DNA from: Bacillota bacterium
GTDB taxonomy: Bacteria > Bacillota > Clostridia > Christensenellales > CAG-314
Length of the DNA stretch: 64,000 bases
Direction: 5' to 3'
NCBI GenBank assembly: GCA_023458375.1
Contig: JAEWZT010000006.1
Span: forward strand, 1 to 64,000
Made by a program: the position numbers and the translations under genes. Within the stretch, counting starts at the first letter, position 1. Each line of letters opens with the position of its first letter. Positions 10,856-21,143 of the stretch are shown in pieces. A model generated the notes under the pieces. It did not search any database. It had not been told where the DNA came from and worked only from the letters and a program-made list of their open reading frames with translations.

Positions 10856-11617
10856 CTAGTCTTCCTGCGCGTATTTCAGGTAGGAGGGAAAAGACACTGT
10901 GCCGCTAAACGGGTAGACCTCAATGAGGGCGGAACTCAGCGCGTCGGACGAACCGAAAATAAATTCTAGCTTAAAACCTAAAAAACCTTTTTTGCCGTAG
11001 ATAAAATAACTTTCAAACTTAAACTCTTCAAATGTCTGATGATATATCTGTTCAAAAATCTCTTTTTCAATTACCGCCTTAATCTTATATGTCCCCAAAA
11101 ACTTTGATATATAAAGGTCAAAGCCCTTTTGCGCCGACTCCTCTATATCAAGGTCCGCGTAGTTCAGCCCCGCCAAATAGCTTTTTATAGTGTTTTTGTT
11201 GTTCGAGATATCAACGCTTTCCGCCTGCATTTTGTTTACCGAGCGCCTTTCACCGTCGTATGTAACAAGATAAGTCCAACCGTCCTTGTGGTAAACCTCC
11301 GTTTTAGTAGTCTGCGAACCACTATTAATGGTTGTTACCATAGAATATTCCTGACCTTGGTTTTCCATCTTGTGATAGACGTCTAAGATATATTCCGTGC
11401 CCCCTGCGCTGTATTTAAAGCGCATATAAAAACCCTCGTCCATTAAGTCAAAGGCATCATCAACTTGCTTCTCGCTTAAAAAGTCGTTGAAAGCATCAAC
11501 ATCGCTTTGCTTCATTTCTTTGTAAATACCCCCAAAGTTTGCCCCGCCGCAGGCGGCAAACATAAGCAGGCATAAAATTACAACTAAGGCAAAAGCCCCT
11601 TTTCTTATAATTTTCAT
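10856..11617 (-). CDS. Putative lipoprotein (paralogue A)
   Basis: The chosen start at 11617 follows AAGGGGGT and gives 253 residues. An upstream in-frame start at 11668 has no ribosome-binding site and would bury the signal peptide. The N-terminus is a lipoprotein signal: Lys/Arg residues, a hydrophobic stretch and the lipobox FAAC with Cys near residue 23. The mature part begins GGANFGGIYKEMKQSDVDAF and ends with a VYPFSGTVSFPSYL segment. Both ends resemble those of the neighbouring lipoprotein at 11825-12592, so the pair arose by tandem duplication. No catalytic motif is seen; it is probably anchored outside the membrane. Confidence 0.85.
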   Translation of the reverse strand: MKIIRKGAFALVVILCLLMFAACGGANFGGIYKEMKQSDVDAFNDFLSEKQVDDAFDLMDEGFYMRFKYSAGGTEYILDVYHKMENQGQEYSMVTTINSGSQTTKTEVYHKDGWTYLVTYDGERRSVNKMQAESVDISNNKNTIKSYLAGLNYADLDIEESAQKGFDLYISKFLGTYKIKAVIEKEIFEQIYHQTFEEFKFESYFIYGKKGFLGFKLEFIFGSSDALSSALIEVYPFSGTVSFPSYLKYAQED

Positions 11618-11774
11618 ATAAAACCCCCTTATACTTTTATAGTATATACCCAAGTTTAATATGCGCACGTTTTTTTAGAAAAAAAATAGCGGAAAAACCC
11701 TCTTGCGCTCAGATTTTTTCGCATTTAGCCTTAATTATGCTTAATGCCGCAGTAAATATAGTAATAATTTCAAA

Positions 11775-11805
11775 TAAAAAAAGCCCCTGAACATTTTAAG
11801 GGGCT
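11775..11805 (-). terminator. Terminator after lipoprotein B
   Basis: On the minus strand AGCCCCT/AGGGGCT (11782-11788 and 11799-11805) is followed by seven T residues. It separates the two lipoprotein genes into two transcripts. Confidence 0.85.
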
Positions 11806-11824
11806 GTGTATTTGTATTCAAAGT

Positions 11825-12592
11825 TTAAGATTCCGTTATATAACCAGGGAAAGAAATATCTTCGCTAAGGGGGTAGAGCTCCATTTTATAAGCGACGGGT
11901 ATTATGGGCGACGACAAAACATTATACGATATATCTATTTTCGCGCCGGAAAAACTTTCTTCTTCAAAAGCAAAAAAAGCTTCGTAGTTAAAGTCCCCTA
12001 TGGGGGCGTAAACGGAATTTTTCTTCTTAAATGCCTGCTCCGTTATAGTAATTTGCAGTTTGTATTTTCCGGCGGAATGCGCCAAAAGCACCTTATAGCC
12101 ATCCTGCGCAGAAGCCGAAAGGTCAAAATTGTCAAAATTGACGTCAATTAGCTGGGCGCGCTTAAAAAGCATTAACCCGAATAACTCGGTAACCTCAAAA
12201 TTTGAAAGGGGCGTCTTTACCACTTCCCTTTGCGCGCCTTCGCTTACCACATAAAAGTAGCCGTCTTTAATATAATATTCAATTTTGCCGCTGCTCCCGT
12301 TGGAATAGTTCATTACAAAGGAAAGGCGGACATCCCCTCCGTCGGAAGAATACAAAAGATTGCTTGACCGCGATATTTGTCCTATTTTCCATGAGTAACT
12401 GAGGCGGAAATTTTTATACAGCTCATTTGTCGCTTGCTGCGAAAGGTTTTGGGTTATAACAGGTTTTAGGGTTTCCGCGTCTTGCACCGTCATTTCTTTG
12501 TAATCGCCCTCAAAAAGCTTTTCCTTGCGGCAGGCGGTAAAAATAAGTGAGCAGAAAACAACTGCCAGTATCAAAGCGATAATTTTTTTCAT
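11825..12592 (-). CDS. Putative lipoprotein (paralogue B)
   Basis: The 255-residue protein has a lipoprotein signal peptide with lipobox FTAC and Cys near residue 21. The mature start LFEGDYKEMTVQDAE and the C-terminal MELYPLSEDISFPGYI match the other lipoprotein at 10856-11617 in position and pattern. The middle is beta-rich and diverged: YIKDGYFYVVSEG here against YHKDGWTYLVTYDG there. This resembles a family of surface-exposed binding or chaperone-like lipoproteins, but no named domain is recognised. It has its own terminator, so it is not co-transcribed with paralogue A. Confidence 0.85.
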   Translation of the reverse strand: MKKIIALILAVVFCSLIFTACRKEKLFEGDYKEMTVQDAETLKPVITQNLSQQATNELYKNFRLSYSWKIGQISRSSNLLYSSDGGDVRLSFVMNYSNGSSGKIEYYIKDGYFYVVSEGAQREVVKTPLSNFEVTELFGLMLFKRAQLIDVNFDNFDLSASAQDGYKVLLAHSAGKYKLQITITEQAFKKKNSVYAPIGDFNYEAFFAFEEESFSGAKIDISYNVLSSPIIPVAYKMELYPLSEDISFPGYITES

Positions 12593-12659
12593 AGTTTTTT
12601 ATACCTTAGCATTATTTTTTGCCCTAAAAAAGATTTTATACTTTTTTAAAGATAAAGGG

Positions 12660-12757
12660 CAAGGAGAATGGCAAAAGGATTAGCACACAAGCAATATTTT
12701 GACGTGGTTTTGTATTCTTTTATACAGTAAGTCTAAAAGGTAAAAATAAAAAGAATT
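12660..12757. repeat. Imperfect direct repeat, copy 1
   Basis: It shares an ordered series of blocks with 13098-13195: AAGGAGAAT, a GCACA-CAATAT core, then TTTTGA, TATTCTTTTAT, AGTAAGTC and AAAAG. Identity is patchy, as expected for an old, decaying element. Neither copy has a good coding frame. It may be a small mobile or regulatory repeat; the family is not recognised. Confidence 0.45.
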
Positions 12758-12980
12758 ATCCTAAGCTGACCGCCAAAAATGCATTAAAACGCTTTAACTC
12801 CGAAGATACAGCTAAATGACTTATACCTTGGCTTTATCCACCCGCAAACACTAACAAGATTTAAAAGGGAATGAACCCCGAAAATTATAAAGAGCCGCCC
12901 TTGTCCCGCAGAAACGCAGATTTAAAATGTGCAATAATAAAAAACAATATTTGATGTCTTTTTCGTCTTCTCCCTTAAAT

Positions 12981-13007
12981 AAAAAACCTCAGACATTTGT
13001 CTGAGGC
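12981..13007 (-). terminator. Terminator of the 16S transcript
   Basis: On the minus strand the stem GCCTCAGACA/TGTCTGAGG with a short loop is followed by TTTTTTATTT. It lies about 270 bp beyond the 16S 3' end, so 16S is transcribed alone. Confidence 0.85.
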
Positions 13008-13097
13008 ATTGCTTTTCTTTTGTATTTATCCCCCAAAAAATCAAAGATTTTTTGGGGACCTGCCAAAGGGGAAACTTTGGCGATACTTTGGCTTAGA

Positions 13098-13195
13098 AAA
13101 GGAGAATAGCTAAGAATTAACGCACAATCAATATATTTTGATGGGTTTTCTATTCTTTTATTTAGTAAGTCCAAAAGATAAGAATATAAAGGACT
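13098..13195. repeat. Imperfect direct repeat, copy 2
   Basis: Second copy of the repeat described at 12660-12757. It lies between the 16S 3' end and the 16S terminator, so it is transcribed as the 16S trailer. The minus-strand open frame that crosses it (12989-13234) runs into the terminator stem and is considered a shadow. Confidence 0.45.
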
Positions 13196-13272
13196 TGTAA
13201 CAAACGGTTTACTAAGGGGATACCTTAAAAACATAAACCGCTACGACTTAAAGTAGGTATTACCTACTCCCT

Positions 13273-14778
<1,506 letters not shown>

Positions 14779-15428
14779 CAATCTGACTTTTTTCAAACGT
14801 GGCACTAAAAATTTTTAATGCCGCCGGCTAAAAATCAATGTTATATTGACTGTGTTTTTTTTGTTAATTCTGATTTTGCTATTCTCTTTTCAAGCTTCAA
14901 TTGCTGAGGGCGGTTTGCCGACAGCCTTAATATAATAGCATTAAGGCAAGACCTTGTCAACGGATTTTCAACAGTTTTTTTCAATTTTTTTAACATAAAA
15001 CCGTTTATTTTTACCTTTTTCAGCCTTGCCTTAAAGAATATTTTTGCTTATTAAATTATTTTATTGCTTTGTCGTTTTTTGCCTTTTATCGGCGTCTTAT
15101 TCTTTTTTAGTTTTAATTTGCCGTAGGTTGCAAACTAAATTTACATTTGCATATTATGTTTTAATTTGCAGCCGCTATGTCGGATTTAATTTTGGTTTAC
15201 TCTTGCATTTAGACTTTTATTTATATTTGCGCAAAACCGCTATGCCGTTAGTTGACAGTAATCTTATGCCTTTGCTTTCTTTTCGCATTGACTTACTTAG
15301 GATTTAATTTTAACCCTGCTTTTACTTAATGTAAAGACAAATGAAGTAGTGCAAGCGTATTTCTTTTTTATTATTTACGTAAAGCAGCGCAATAAAATAA
15401 AAATATATGTTTTTAGTTTTTAGCTCCG
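14779..15428. other. 16S leader, promoter and AT-rich spacer
   Basis: The right half is very T-rich. An 87-codon plus-strand open frame at 15044-15307 is a low-complexity shadow without a ribosome-binding site. The left part holds the 16S leader and promoter. No other gene is seen. Confidence 0.5.
14932..14960 (-). promoter_or_regulatory. 16S rRNA promoter
   Basis: On the minus strand a consensus TTGACA (14955-14960), 17-bp spacer and TATTAT (14932-14937) predict transcription from about 14925, giving a 16S leader of about 150 nt. The boxes match those of the separate 23S operon promoter. Confidence 0.88.
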
Positions 15429-17213
15429 CTATTGCTCATTATGTTTTTCAATCAGATTAAGGCAAAGCTGATAATTTTCATAAGCCTGTCTTATTCCGCC
15501 GTTATAGGCTTTTAAATACAGGTCGGCGGCTTTTTCCAAGTTTTTCTCTACCCCTTTTCCCGACTGGTATAAAGCGCCCAAGACAAAATACGCGGCAGCG
15601 TAACCCGTTTCGGAAGCCTCTTCAAGCAGCTGCGCCGCAGCGACATAGCTTTTAATCGCGCCTAAGCCCTCTAAGTGGCAAAGGGCAAGGTTATATTTTG
15701 CAGGAACGTAACCTTTGCTGGAAGCTTTTTTGTAAAGCACCGCGCCCTTAAAAGGGTCGCGCTTGACGCTTATGCCCTTTTGATAAAACGCGCCCAAATT
15801 ATTCTGCGCCCGCGGATCTTCCTGATGCGCCGCTTCTTGATACCAGCGCGCAGCCTCGTCGTAATCTTGTTTTATGCCCTCACCCTTTTCGTACATTAAG
15901 GCAAGCTGCGTTTGAGCCTCGGCGTCTCCCGAGGTTGCCCTTTCAAGCAAAAGGGAAAAAGTGCTGTTTTGCGTAAGCTGCTCTTTTGGTGTTTTACCTG
16001 GCTTTGAAGTCGGCTGATATGAAACGCCCTCCCGCTGTTTGTCAAATAAAATAGCGTTGCCGCCGCCGCGCTCTTGCGCTTGGGGAAAATCAGCCGCGTC
16101 GCTTTGCGAGTTAGGGCAAACCGCCGCACAAGTTTTATTATCGCTATTTTGAGGCGTCGAAGTTTCACCGCCGTGAGCCGCGCCGCTATAATCTGCGCCG
16201 CCTTGCATCCCTAAAACAGTCGGCGCGCCCGCGCTTTTTTCGCCGGTATCTGCGCCTTTCTCACTTTGCCGCAAAGGGATTTTGGCTTTTTCTTCCAATG
16301 TATCGCGTTCTTGTTGATAGCATCCCTCGTTTTGCGCGCCCGTGTTTTCGTTTGGACGCGCGATATTATTGCTTTCCCGCGATAAACCGTCATCTTTTTC
16401 TTGCTTATTTACGCTTCCATTGCATAGCGGCGCCGCATGGGCGTTTTGTCCCTCGCGGTATGGACTTCTTTCGCCAAAGGCGTTAAATGTTTTGTTGTTG
16501 TCGGAGTGCTGCTCGGCATGCAAGTCCCCCTGTTCGGGAGCCAGCGGTCCGCCAATATTTGCGCATAACCTTTCCCCCTCGCCCCTTAAAGCGGCTAAAC
16601 GCCTTGCCTTGCCCCTTTCCCCCTCTTGGGGCAGCCTATCAATAGGTTTTAAGCCCCCCTTAATATACCACTCGTTAGCTTTTTGCAAATCCTGCGGAAC
16701 GCAAAAGCCGTCGCGGTAACAGTCCCCCATCTCTTGCAGCGCATAAACGTATCCGCCCAGCGCCGCTTCTTTAAGCCAGTAAATATATGCCGAAAGGCTG
16801 ATTTTTTGACTGCCTAAGCCCTTTAAAAAATATGTTGAAATAATATACTGGCTAATTTCGTCTTCCTGACTCGCTTCCTCAAAAAGCTTTTCAAAGGCTT
16901 TTTCTTCGTAAGAGGAGTTTTCTTCCCCCTGTGTCAGAAAGGAAAGACCGTAGGCGCATTTGGCGCTTGCTATTTCGTATCCTTTATAGTAAGCGTTAAA
17001 GGCCTCGCGGCGCCCCTCATCGCCCGCAAAAGCGCAAAGGTAAATATCCCCCAAAGCAAAATAAGCGTCGGCGTAACCCCCTTGGGCGGCCTCGTTAAGG
17101 CAATATAAAGCGTTTTTTGCGTCGGAGTTTGTTTTGACGTTGACAAAGCAGTGCGACAAACCCTTGTAATAAAGGACCCTTAATTCGTTCAAATCCTTTT
17201 TGGATAAACTCAT
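15429..17213 (-). CDS. Sel1-repeat (TPR-like) protein with long disordered linker
   Basis: The 594-residue protein has two blocks of Sel1-like repeats, which are TPR-like helical hairpins used for protein binding. One block is at about 30-190 (AAQGGYADAYFALGDIYL type) and one at about 425-580 (SGDAEAQTQLALMYEKGEGI type). They are joined by about 230 residues of polar, repeat-free, low-complexity sequence. No signal peptide or membrane helix is seen, so it is probably a cytoplasmic scaffold. The start follows GGGGAGGG. It is the last gene of an mnmA-membrane protein-Sel1 operon, 13 bp after the preceding gene. Its partner is unknown. Confidence 0.85.
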   Translation of the reverse strand: MSLSKKDLNELRVLYYKGLSHCFVNVKTNSDAKNALYCLNEAAQGGYADAYFALGDIYLCAFAGDEGRREAFNAYYKGYEIASAKCAYGLSFLTQGEENSSYEEKAFEKLFEEASQEDEISQYIISTYFLKGLGSQKISLSAYIYWLKEAALGGYVYALQEMGDCYRDGFCVPQDLQKANEWYIKGGLKPIDRLPQEGERGKARRLAALRGEGERLCANIGGPLAPEQGDLHAEQHSDNNKTFNAFGERSPYREGQNAHAAPLCNGSVNKQEKDDGLSRESNNIARPNENTGAQNEGCYQQERDTLEEKAKIPLRQSEKGADTGEKSAGAPTVLGMQGGADYSGAAHGGETSTPQNSDNKTCAAVCPNSQSDAADFPQAQERGGGNAILFDKQREGVSYQPTSKPGKTPKEQLTQNSTFSLLLERATSGDAEAQTQLALMYEKGEGIKQDYDEAARWYQEAAHQEDPRAQNNLGAFYQKGISVKRDPFKGAVLYKKASSKGYVPAKYNLALCHLEGLGAIKSYVAAAQLLEEASETGYAAAYFVLGALYQSGKGVEKNLEKAADLYLKAYNGGIRQAYENYQLCLNLIEKHNEQ

Positions 17214-17226
17214 AATACCCTCCCCA

Positions 17227-18075
17227 TTACAGCCAATGCAGCCACTCCGTTAACGCTGTTAAAACAAACAGCATTACTATTTGGCTGACAATATACACGG
17301 TGAGCGAATACCGCCCGCACCAAATAACAGGTTTTAAAACGCCTGTTTTTGCACTGGGAAAAAGCGACGTTCTTTCTTTATATAAAATCTTTGAAAGCAG
17401 CGCGCCCGACATAAACCACCCCGCATAGGGTAAAAAGGGAAGGTAATCGAGGGAAGAATGAACGCGCGCGTCGGCGCAATCGACTACCCAAAAAAACCAT
17501 TTGCCAAGTTTTCCCGCGGGATAGTGCCAAAACTCCAAACCTACAAGTATCATCGCCGCCGTTAACACAATTAAAACCCAAGGGGGCGTTTTTATTTTGT
17601 CAAGCAGGGCGTAAAGCAGTATTGACAGCGCCAAAACATGAAGCACATTAAAGTTTATTGAGCCGCCGAGGTTTACCGCTTCAATAAAGTTTAGCCCCCA
17701 CACCGCAAGGGAAAGCGCAATCGCCGCCACGGCAAGTTTAAGACCCCTCGCCAAATTATTTTTGGAAAAAGCGCAGCTTATTCCGCTTATGACGCAAAAC
17801 ATCGCCACAAAAAAATCGTGCAGATAGCTGCGCATATGCCCCAAAAGGTTTTGCCCCGTAGCGCGGCTGTTAAACAGGTAAGCCTGCGCAAAATGCCTCA
17901 GAGCCAGCCCCGCATCGCTTGACAGGCTGGACTTGCTTACAAAAACCGCCATGTCAAACATAAAGTGGTCAAATACCACCAGCAGAATAAGCAGCCCCCT
18001 TAAAAAATCTATTTCCCAAATGCGGCCGCTTTTATTTAATTTAAGTTCGTTACTTTTAAGCGCTTTTAAAGTCAA
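17227..18075 (-). CDS. DUF1624/HGSNAT-like acyltransferase-type membrane protein
   Basis: The N-terminus reads GRIWEIDFLRGLLILLVVFDHFMFD, here broken as RIWEIDFLRG then LLILLVVFDHFMFD. This is the start of heparan-alpha-glucosaminide N-acetyltransferase catalytic-domain proteins (DUF1624/YeiB type), with an Arg in the first helix and a DHF motif. About eight membrane helices follow. The TTG start at 18075 overlaps the mnmA stop codon (TTGA) and sits behind AGAGGAAAT, so translation is coupled. This gives 282 residues; a longer reading from 18186 lies inside mnmA. The acetyl or acyl acceptor cannot be told from sequence. Confidence 0.82.
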   Translation of the reverse strand: MTLKALKSNELKLNKSGRIWEIDFLRGLLILLVVFDHFMFDMAVFVSKSSLSSDAGLALRHFAQAYLFNSRATGQNLLGHMRSYLHDFFVAMFCVISGISCAFSKNNLARGLKLAVAAIALSLAVWGLNFIEAVNLGGSINFNVLHVLALSILLYALLDKIKTPPWVLIVLTAAMILVGLEFWHYPAGKLGKWFFWVVDCADARVHSSLDYLPFLPYAGWFMSGALLSKILYKERTSLFPSAKTGVLKPVIWCGRYSLTVYIVSQIVMLFVLTALTEWLHWL

Positions 18076-19151
18076 CTCAATATTTCCTCTACAACGCCGC
18101 CGCCTAAACAAAAATTGTCTTTGTATAACACGGCAAATTGTCCCAAGGCAAGGGCGCGCTGTTTTTCTCTCGCTATTATTCTGCACCTGTCTTGGCTTAA
18201 TATTTCAACGGTAACGCTTTGCTCCTTTTGGCGGTGGCGGAACCTGCATTGACATTCAAAAGTTTTTTCATGGGGAATACTGGGTATCCAGTTAAAAGCG
18301 CCCGCCACGCACCCGCCGTCGTAAAGGGCACTCTCGTCGCCGTGGGATACTATTAAGCGGTTGTTATGCAAATCTTTGTCAAGCACAAACCATCTGCCCT
18401 CAATGCCGTCGCCGCAGCCGCCTAAACCCAAGCCCTTTCTCTGACCTCTGGTATATAGCATAAGCCCTTTGTGCTTTGCAAGGACGTTTCCTTTTACGTC
18501 GGTAATATCCCCTTGGGCGCAATTTAGGTAACGCGACAAAAAGTCGGGAAAGTTTCTTTCCCCGATAAAACATACCCCCGTGCTGTCTTTGCGTTTGGCG
18601 CTCGCAAGCCCCGCCGACAGCGCAATTTCCCTCACCTGCGGCTTATTAAGTTTTTCTAAGGGAAAAAGTGCCTTGCTCAATTGGTATTGGTTGAGCTGGC
18701 ACAAAAAATACGTTTGGTCTTTGTTTTCGTCCGCCGCTTTAAGCAGCAAATGCTCTTTTTCGCCGTGAAAAACGCCCGCATAATGCCCCGTAGCTATATA
18801 ATCCGCGTTTAGCGTCAAGGCAAAGTCTAAAAAAGGACCGAATTTAATTTCTCTGTTGCATAAAACGTCGGGGTTGGGCGTTAACCCTTTTGAATAATCT
18901 GATATAAACTGATTAAAAACTTTTTCTTTATACTGCTTTGAGTAATTTACCGAATAGTAAGGTATGTCAAGTTTTTCGCATACTTTCTTGACATAGTCAA
19001 AGTCCTCTTCGGCGGTACAGACGCCTTTTCCGTCAACCTCCTCCCAGTTATGCATAAAAAGCCCGATTACCTCGTGCCCCTGCCTTTTAAGAAGAAGTCC
19101 CGCAACGGCGCTGTCCACCCCGCCGCTTATTCCAAGCACAATTCTTGCCAT
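18072..19151 (-). CDS. mnmA: tRNA-specific 2-thiouridylase MnmA
   Basis: MnmA adds sulfur at C2 of the wobble uridine in tRNA-Lys, tRNA-Glu and tRNA-Gln, in the cytoplasm. The 359-residue protein has the ATP-binding PP-loop GISGGVDSAV (7-16), the catalytic Cys98 in NPDVLCNREIKF and the second Cys194 in STGVCFIG. It also has the RGQRKGLGLGG segment of the central domain. The length is normal for the family. It heads an operon with the DUF1624-type protein, overlapping by 4 bp, and the Sel1 protein. No adjacent cysteine desulfurase supplies the sulfur. Confidence 0.97.
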   Translation of the reverse strand: MARIVLGISGGVDSAVAGLLLKRQGHEVIGLFMHNWEEVDGKGVCTAEEDFDYVKKVCEKLDIPYYSVNYSKQYKEKVFNQFISDYSKGLTPNPDVLCNREIKFGPFLDFALTLNADYIATGHYAGVFHGEKEHLLLKAADENKDQTYFLCQLNQYQLSKALFPLEKLNKPQVREIALSAGLASAKRKDSTGVCFIGERNFPDFLSRYLNCAQGDITDVKGNVLAKHKGLMLYTRGQRKGLGLGGCGDGIEGRWFVLDKDLHNNRLIVSHGDESALYDGGCVAGAFNWIPSIPHEKTFECQCRFRHRQKEQSVTVEILSQDRCRIIAREKQRALALGQFAVLYKDNFCLGGGVVEEILS

Positions 19152-19385
19152 AATTTACTTTTTAAGTTTTGCCTTAATTTTTGGCGTTGTCTTTGCTAAG
19201 GCAAAAAACCTTGCCGATTTTTTAGTTTATTATAAAATAATTTGCAAAATACTTAAAGCGTCGGCTTTAAAAAAATGCTTTGCATTTTTGCTTTTAAGTA
19301 TTGCCGTTATTTTGCTTTTTTATTTTTGCTTTTTTTAGCTTTTAAGCCGCGTATTATCTATAAGCCGCTAAATTTAGTCTTTTAA

Positions 19386-20846
19386 TTAAATCTTTTGCTT
19401 TTTGGCTATAACTTTTAAAACGTTTATAAACTCCTCATTGCTTCCCGTGCTCATTAAAATATCTAAAAGCTGTTCTGTGGCTTCCACCGTTTCCGTTCTT
19501 GACAGCGAACGCCTTATCATCCACATGCCTTCAAGCTGAGCCTGCGTCAAAAGCATTTCCTCGCGGCGCGTCCCGCTTTTAGCAAGGTCAATGGCGGGGA
19601 ATATTCTTTTTTCGCTCATCTTTCTGTCAAGGTGGATTTCCATATTGCCCGTGCCCTTAAACTCTTCGTAAATAATATCGTCCATTTTGCTTCCCGTGTC
19701 AATTAAGGCGGTGGCTAAAATGGTAAGGCTGCCTTTTCCTATTACCTTTCTGCCCGCGCCAAAGAAACGCTTAGGTTCTTGCAGCGCGGAAATGTCAAGA
19801 CCGCCCGTCATTGTTCTGCCGCTGTTTACCGCAAGCTGGTTGTAAGCCCTGCCAAGGCGGGTGATGCTGTCAAGCAAAATCATTACGTCTTGACCCATTT
19901 CCACCTTTCTTTTTGCGCTTGCAAGCACAAGTTCCGCCGTTTGGACGTGGTGCTGGGGCGACTGGTCAAAGGTTGAATAAGCCACTTCGCAGTCAACGCT
20001 TTGCTTAAAGTCGGTAACTTCTTCGGGGCGCTCGTCAATTAAAAGCACCGAAACGCTTATTTCGGGGTGATTAGCCCTTACCGCCTGCGCTATTTTTTTA
20101 AGTAATATAGTTTTGCCCGTTTTGGGCGCGGCAACGATAAGGCCTCTTTGACCTTTCCCTATTGGGGATACAAGGTCAATTAAGCGTAGGGAATATTCCG
20201 TTTTGTCTCTTTCAAGCAAGATTCTTTCGTTGGGATAGCAGGAAGTTAAATCTTCAAAACGTTCTCTGCGCCCGTATTCTTCGCAGGGCACGTCGTTAAT
20301 TGTAAAAATATAAATTAATGAGGGCAGGCTTTTTTCACGGAAAGCGCGCGCCTTGCAATATAATTTATCTCCCGGTCTTAAAGAAAACCTTTTTATTTGA
20401 GTTGGGGGGACGTAAATGTCCTGGTTGCTGCTGTTGAAGTTTTCCACCCTCAAAAAACCGTAGCCCTCGGGCAGAATTTCAAGTATCCCAGTCGCAAAAA
20501 TGTTTGCGTCGGGGGCAAGCTGGGGCGTTTCTTCCTCGTCGGAAGACGCAAAGGACTGCGTTTGCTCTTTTTCCGTTTCCTGCGGGTTTTCAAGCTCAAT
20601 TTCGGGCGCGGCTATTTTATCGTCGGCAGTTGGCATAACCGACGGAAATTTCGTGGTTCTTAACGCAGGCCTGCCTTTTTTAGAGGGGGGCGCGGGGGGC
20701 ATAGAACCTTCTTTTATGGCTACAATCAATTCGATAAGTTCTTCTTTTTTCTTACTGGTAGGGCTTTTTACCCCTACTTCTCTTCCCAGCGTCCGTAAAT
20801 CGGCAAGCAGCATATTTGACAAAGTGTTGCGTGAAAAATCTGACAT
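19386..20846 (-). CDS. rho: Transcription termination factor Rho
   Basis: Rho is a hexameric RNA helicase that ends transcription. The 486 residues start with the Rho N-terminal helical domain (about 1-45). A Lys/Pro/Glu-rich insertion (about 46-115) precedes the cold-shock RNA-binding domain (GYGFLR at 129-134). The RecA-like motor has Walker A AAPKTGKT (239-246), Walker B VMILLDSITR, Q-loop and R-loop segments, and an intact ATPase ending. The insertion between N-terminal and cold-shock domains is common in Gram-positive Rho. It is a single-gene unit behind a GGAGG ribosome-binding site. Confidence 0.97.
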   Translation of the reverse strand: MSDFSRNTLSNMLLADLRTLGREVGVKSPTSKKKEELIELIVAIKEGSMPPAPPSKKGRPALRTTKFPSVMPTADDKIAAPEIELENPQETEKEQTQSFASSDEEETPQLAPDANIFATGILEILPEGYGFLRVENFNSSNQDIYVPPTQIKRFSLRPGDKLYCKARAFREKSLPSLIYIFTINDVPCEEYGRRERFEDLTSCYPNERILLERDKTEYSLRLIDLVSPIGKGQRGLIVAAPKTGKTILLKKIAQAVRANHPEISVSVLLIDERPEEVTDFKQSVDCEVAYSTFDQSPQHHVQTAELVLASAKRKVEMGQDVMILLDSITRLGRAYNQLAVNSGRTMTGGLDISALQEPKRFFGAGRKVIGKGSLTILATALIDTGSKMDDIIYEEFKGTGNMEIHLDRKMSEKRIFPAIDLAKSGTRREEMLLTQAQLEGMWMIRRSLSRTETVEATEQLLDILMSTGSNEEFINVLKVIAKKQKI

Positions 20847-21112
20847 ATTATTCCTCCGAACAATAGATATATATTTTATAAAGTGTAATCACAAAAGGAT
20901 ATACAAAGGCAATATACGGACAAAAAGTCCGCATTGCTTTAAAATGCTTTTGTAAATAATTATGTGTGTGGTAACAGTGACCTTACAGGGATGGGTATCA
21001 ATTCAAACTACGATAGTATTATATCGGGTTTGATTTTTTTTGTCAAACAAATATCTTCAATAATATCATAGTAAGAATTGCCCCTTAAAATGATAAAAAT
21101 AAAGATATGTAA
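20847..21112. other. Intergenic region upstream of rho
   Basis: It contains the rho leader. A GGACTTTTTGTCC inverted repeat lies near 20920. A plausible TATAAA -10 element lies close to the rho ribosome-binding site, but no -35 box at normal spacing is seen. Confidence 0.35.
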
Positions 21113-21134
21113 AAGGAAAGCAAGCGCTTTCCTT
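21113..21134 (-). terminator. Terminator after ypeB
   Basis: On the minus strand a perfect 9-bp stem AAGGAAAGC/GCTTTCCTT has a 4-nt loop followed by a short T run, 10 bp past the ypeB stop. Confidence 0.8.
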
Positions 21135-21143
21135 AATCAAAAA

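Noticed and set aside
12989..13234. 81-codon minus-strand open frame downstream of 16S
   Set aside because: It crosses one copy of a degenerate repeat and ends inside the 16S terminator stem, and has no ribosome-binding site.
15044..15307. 87-codon plus-strand open frame
   Set aside because: Low-complexity, Phe/Leu-rich product from T-rich DNA; no ribosome-binding site and no recognisable domain.
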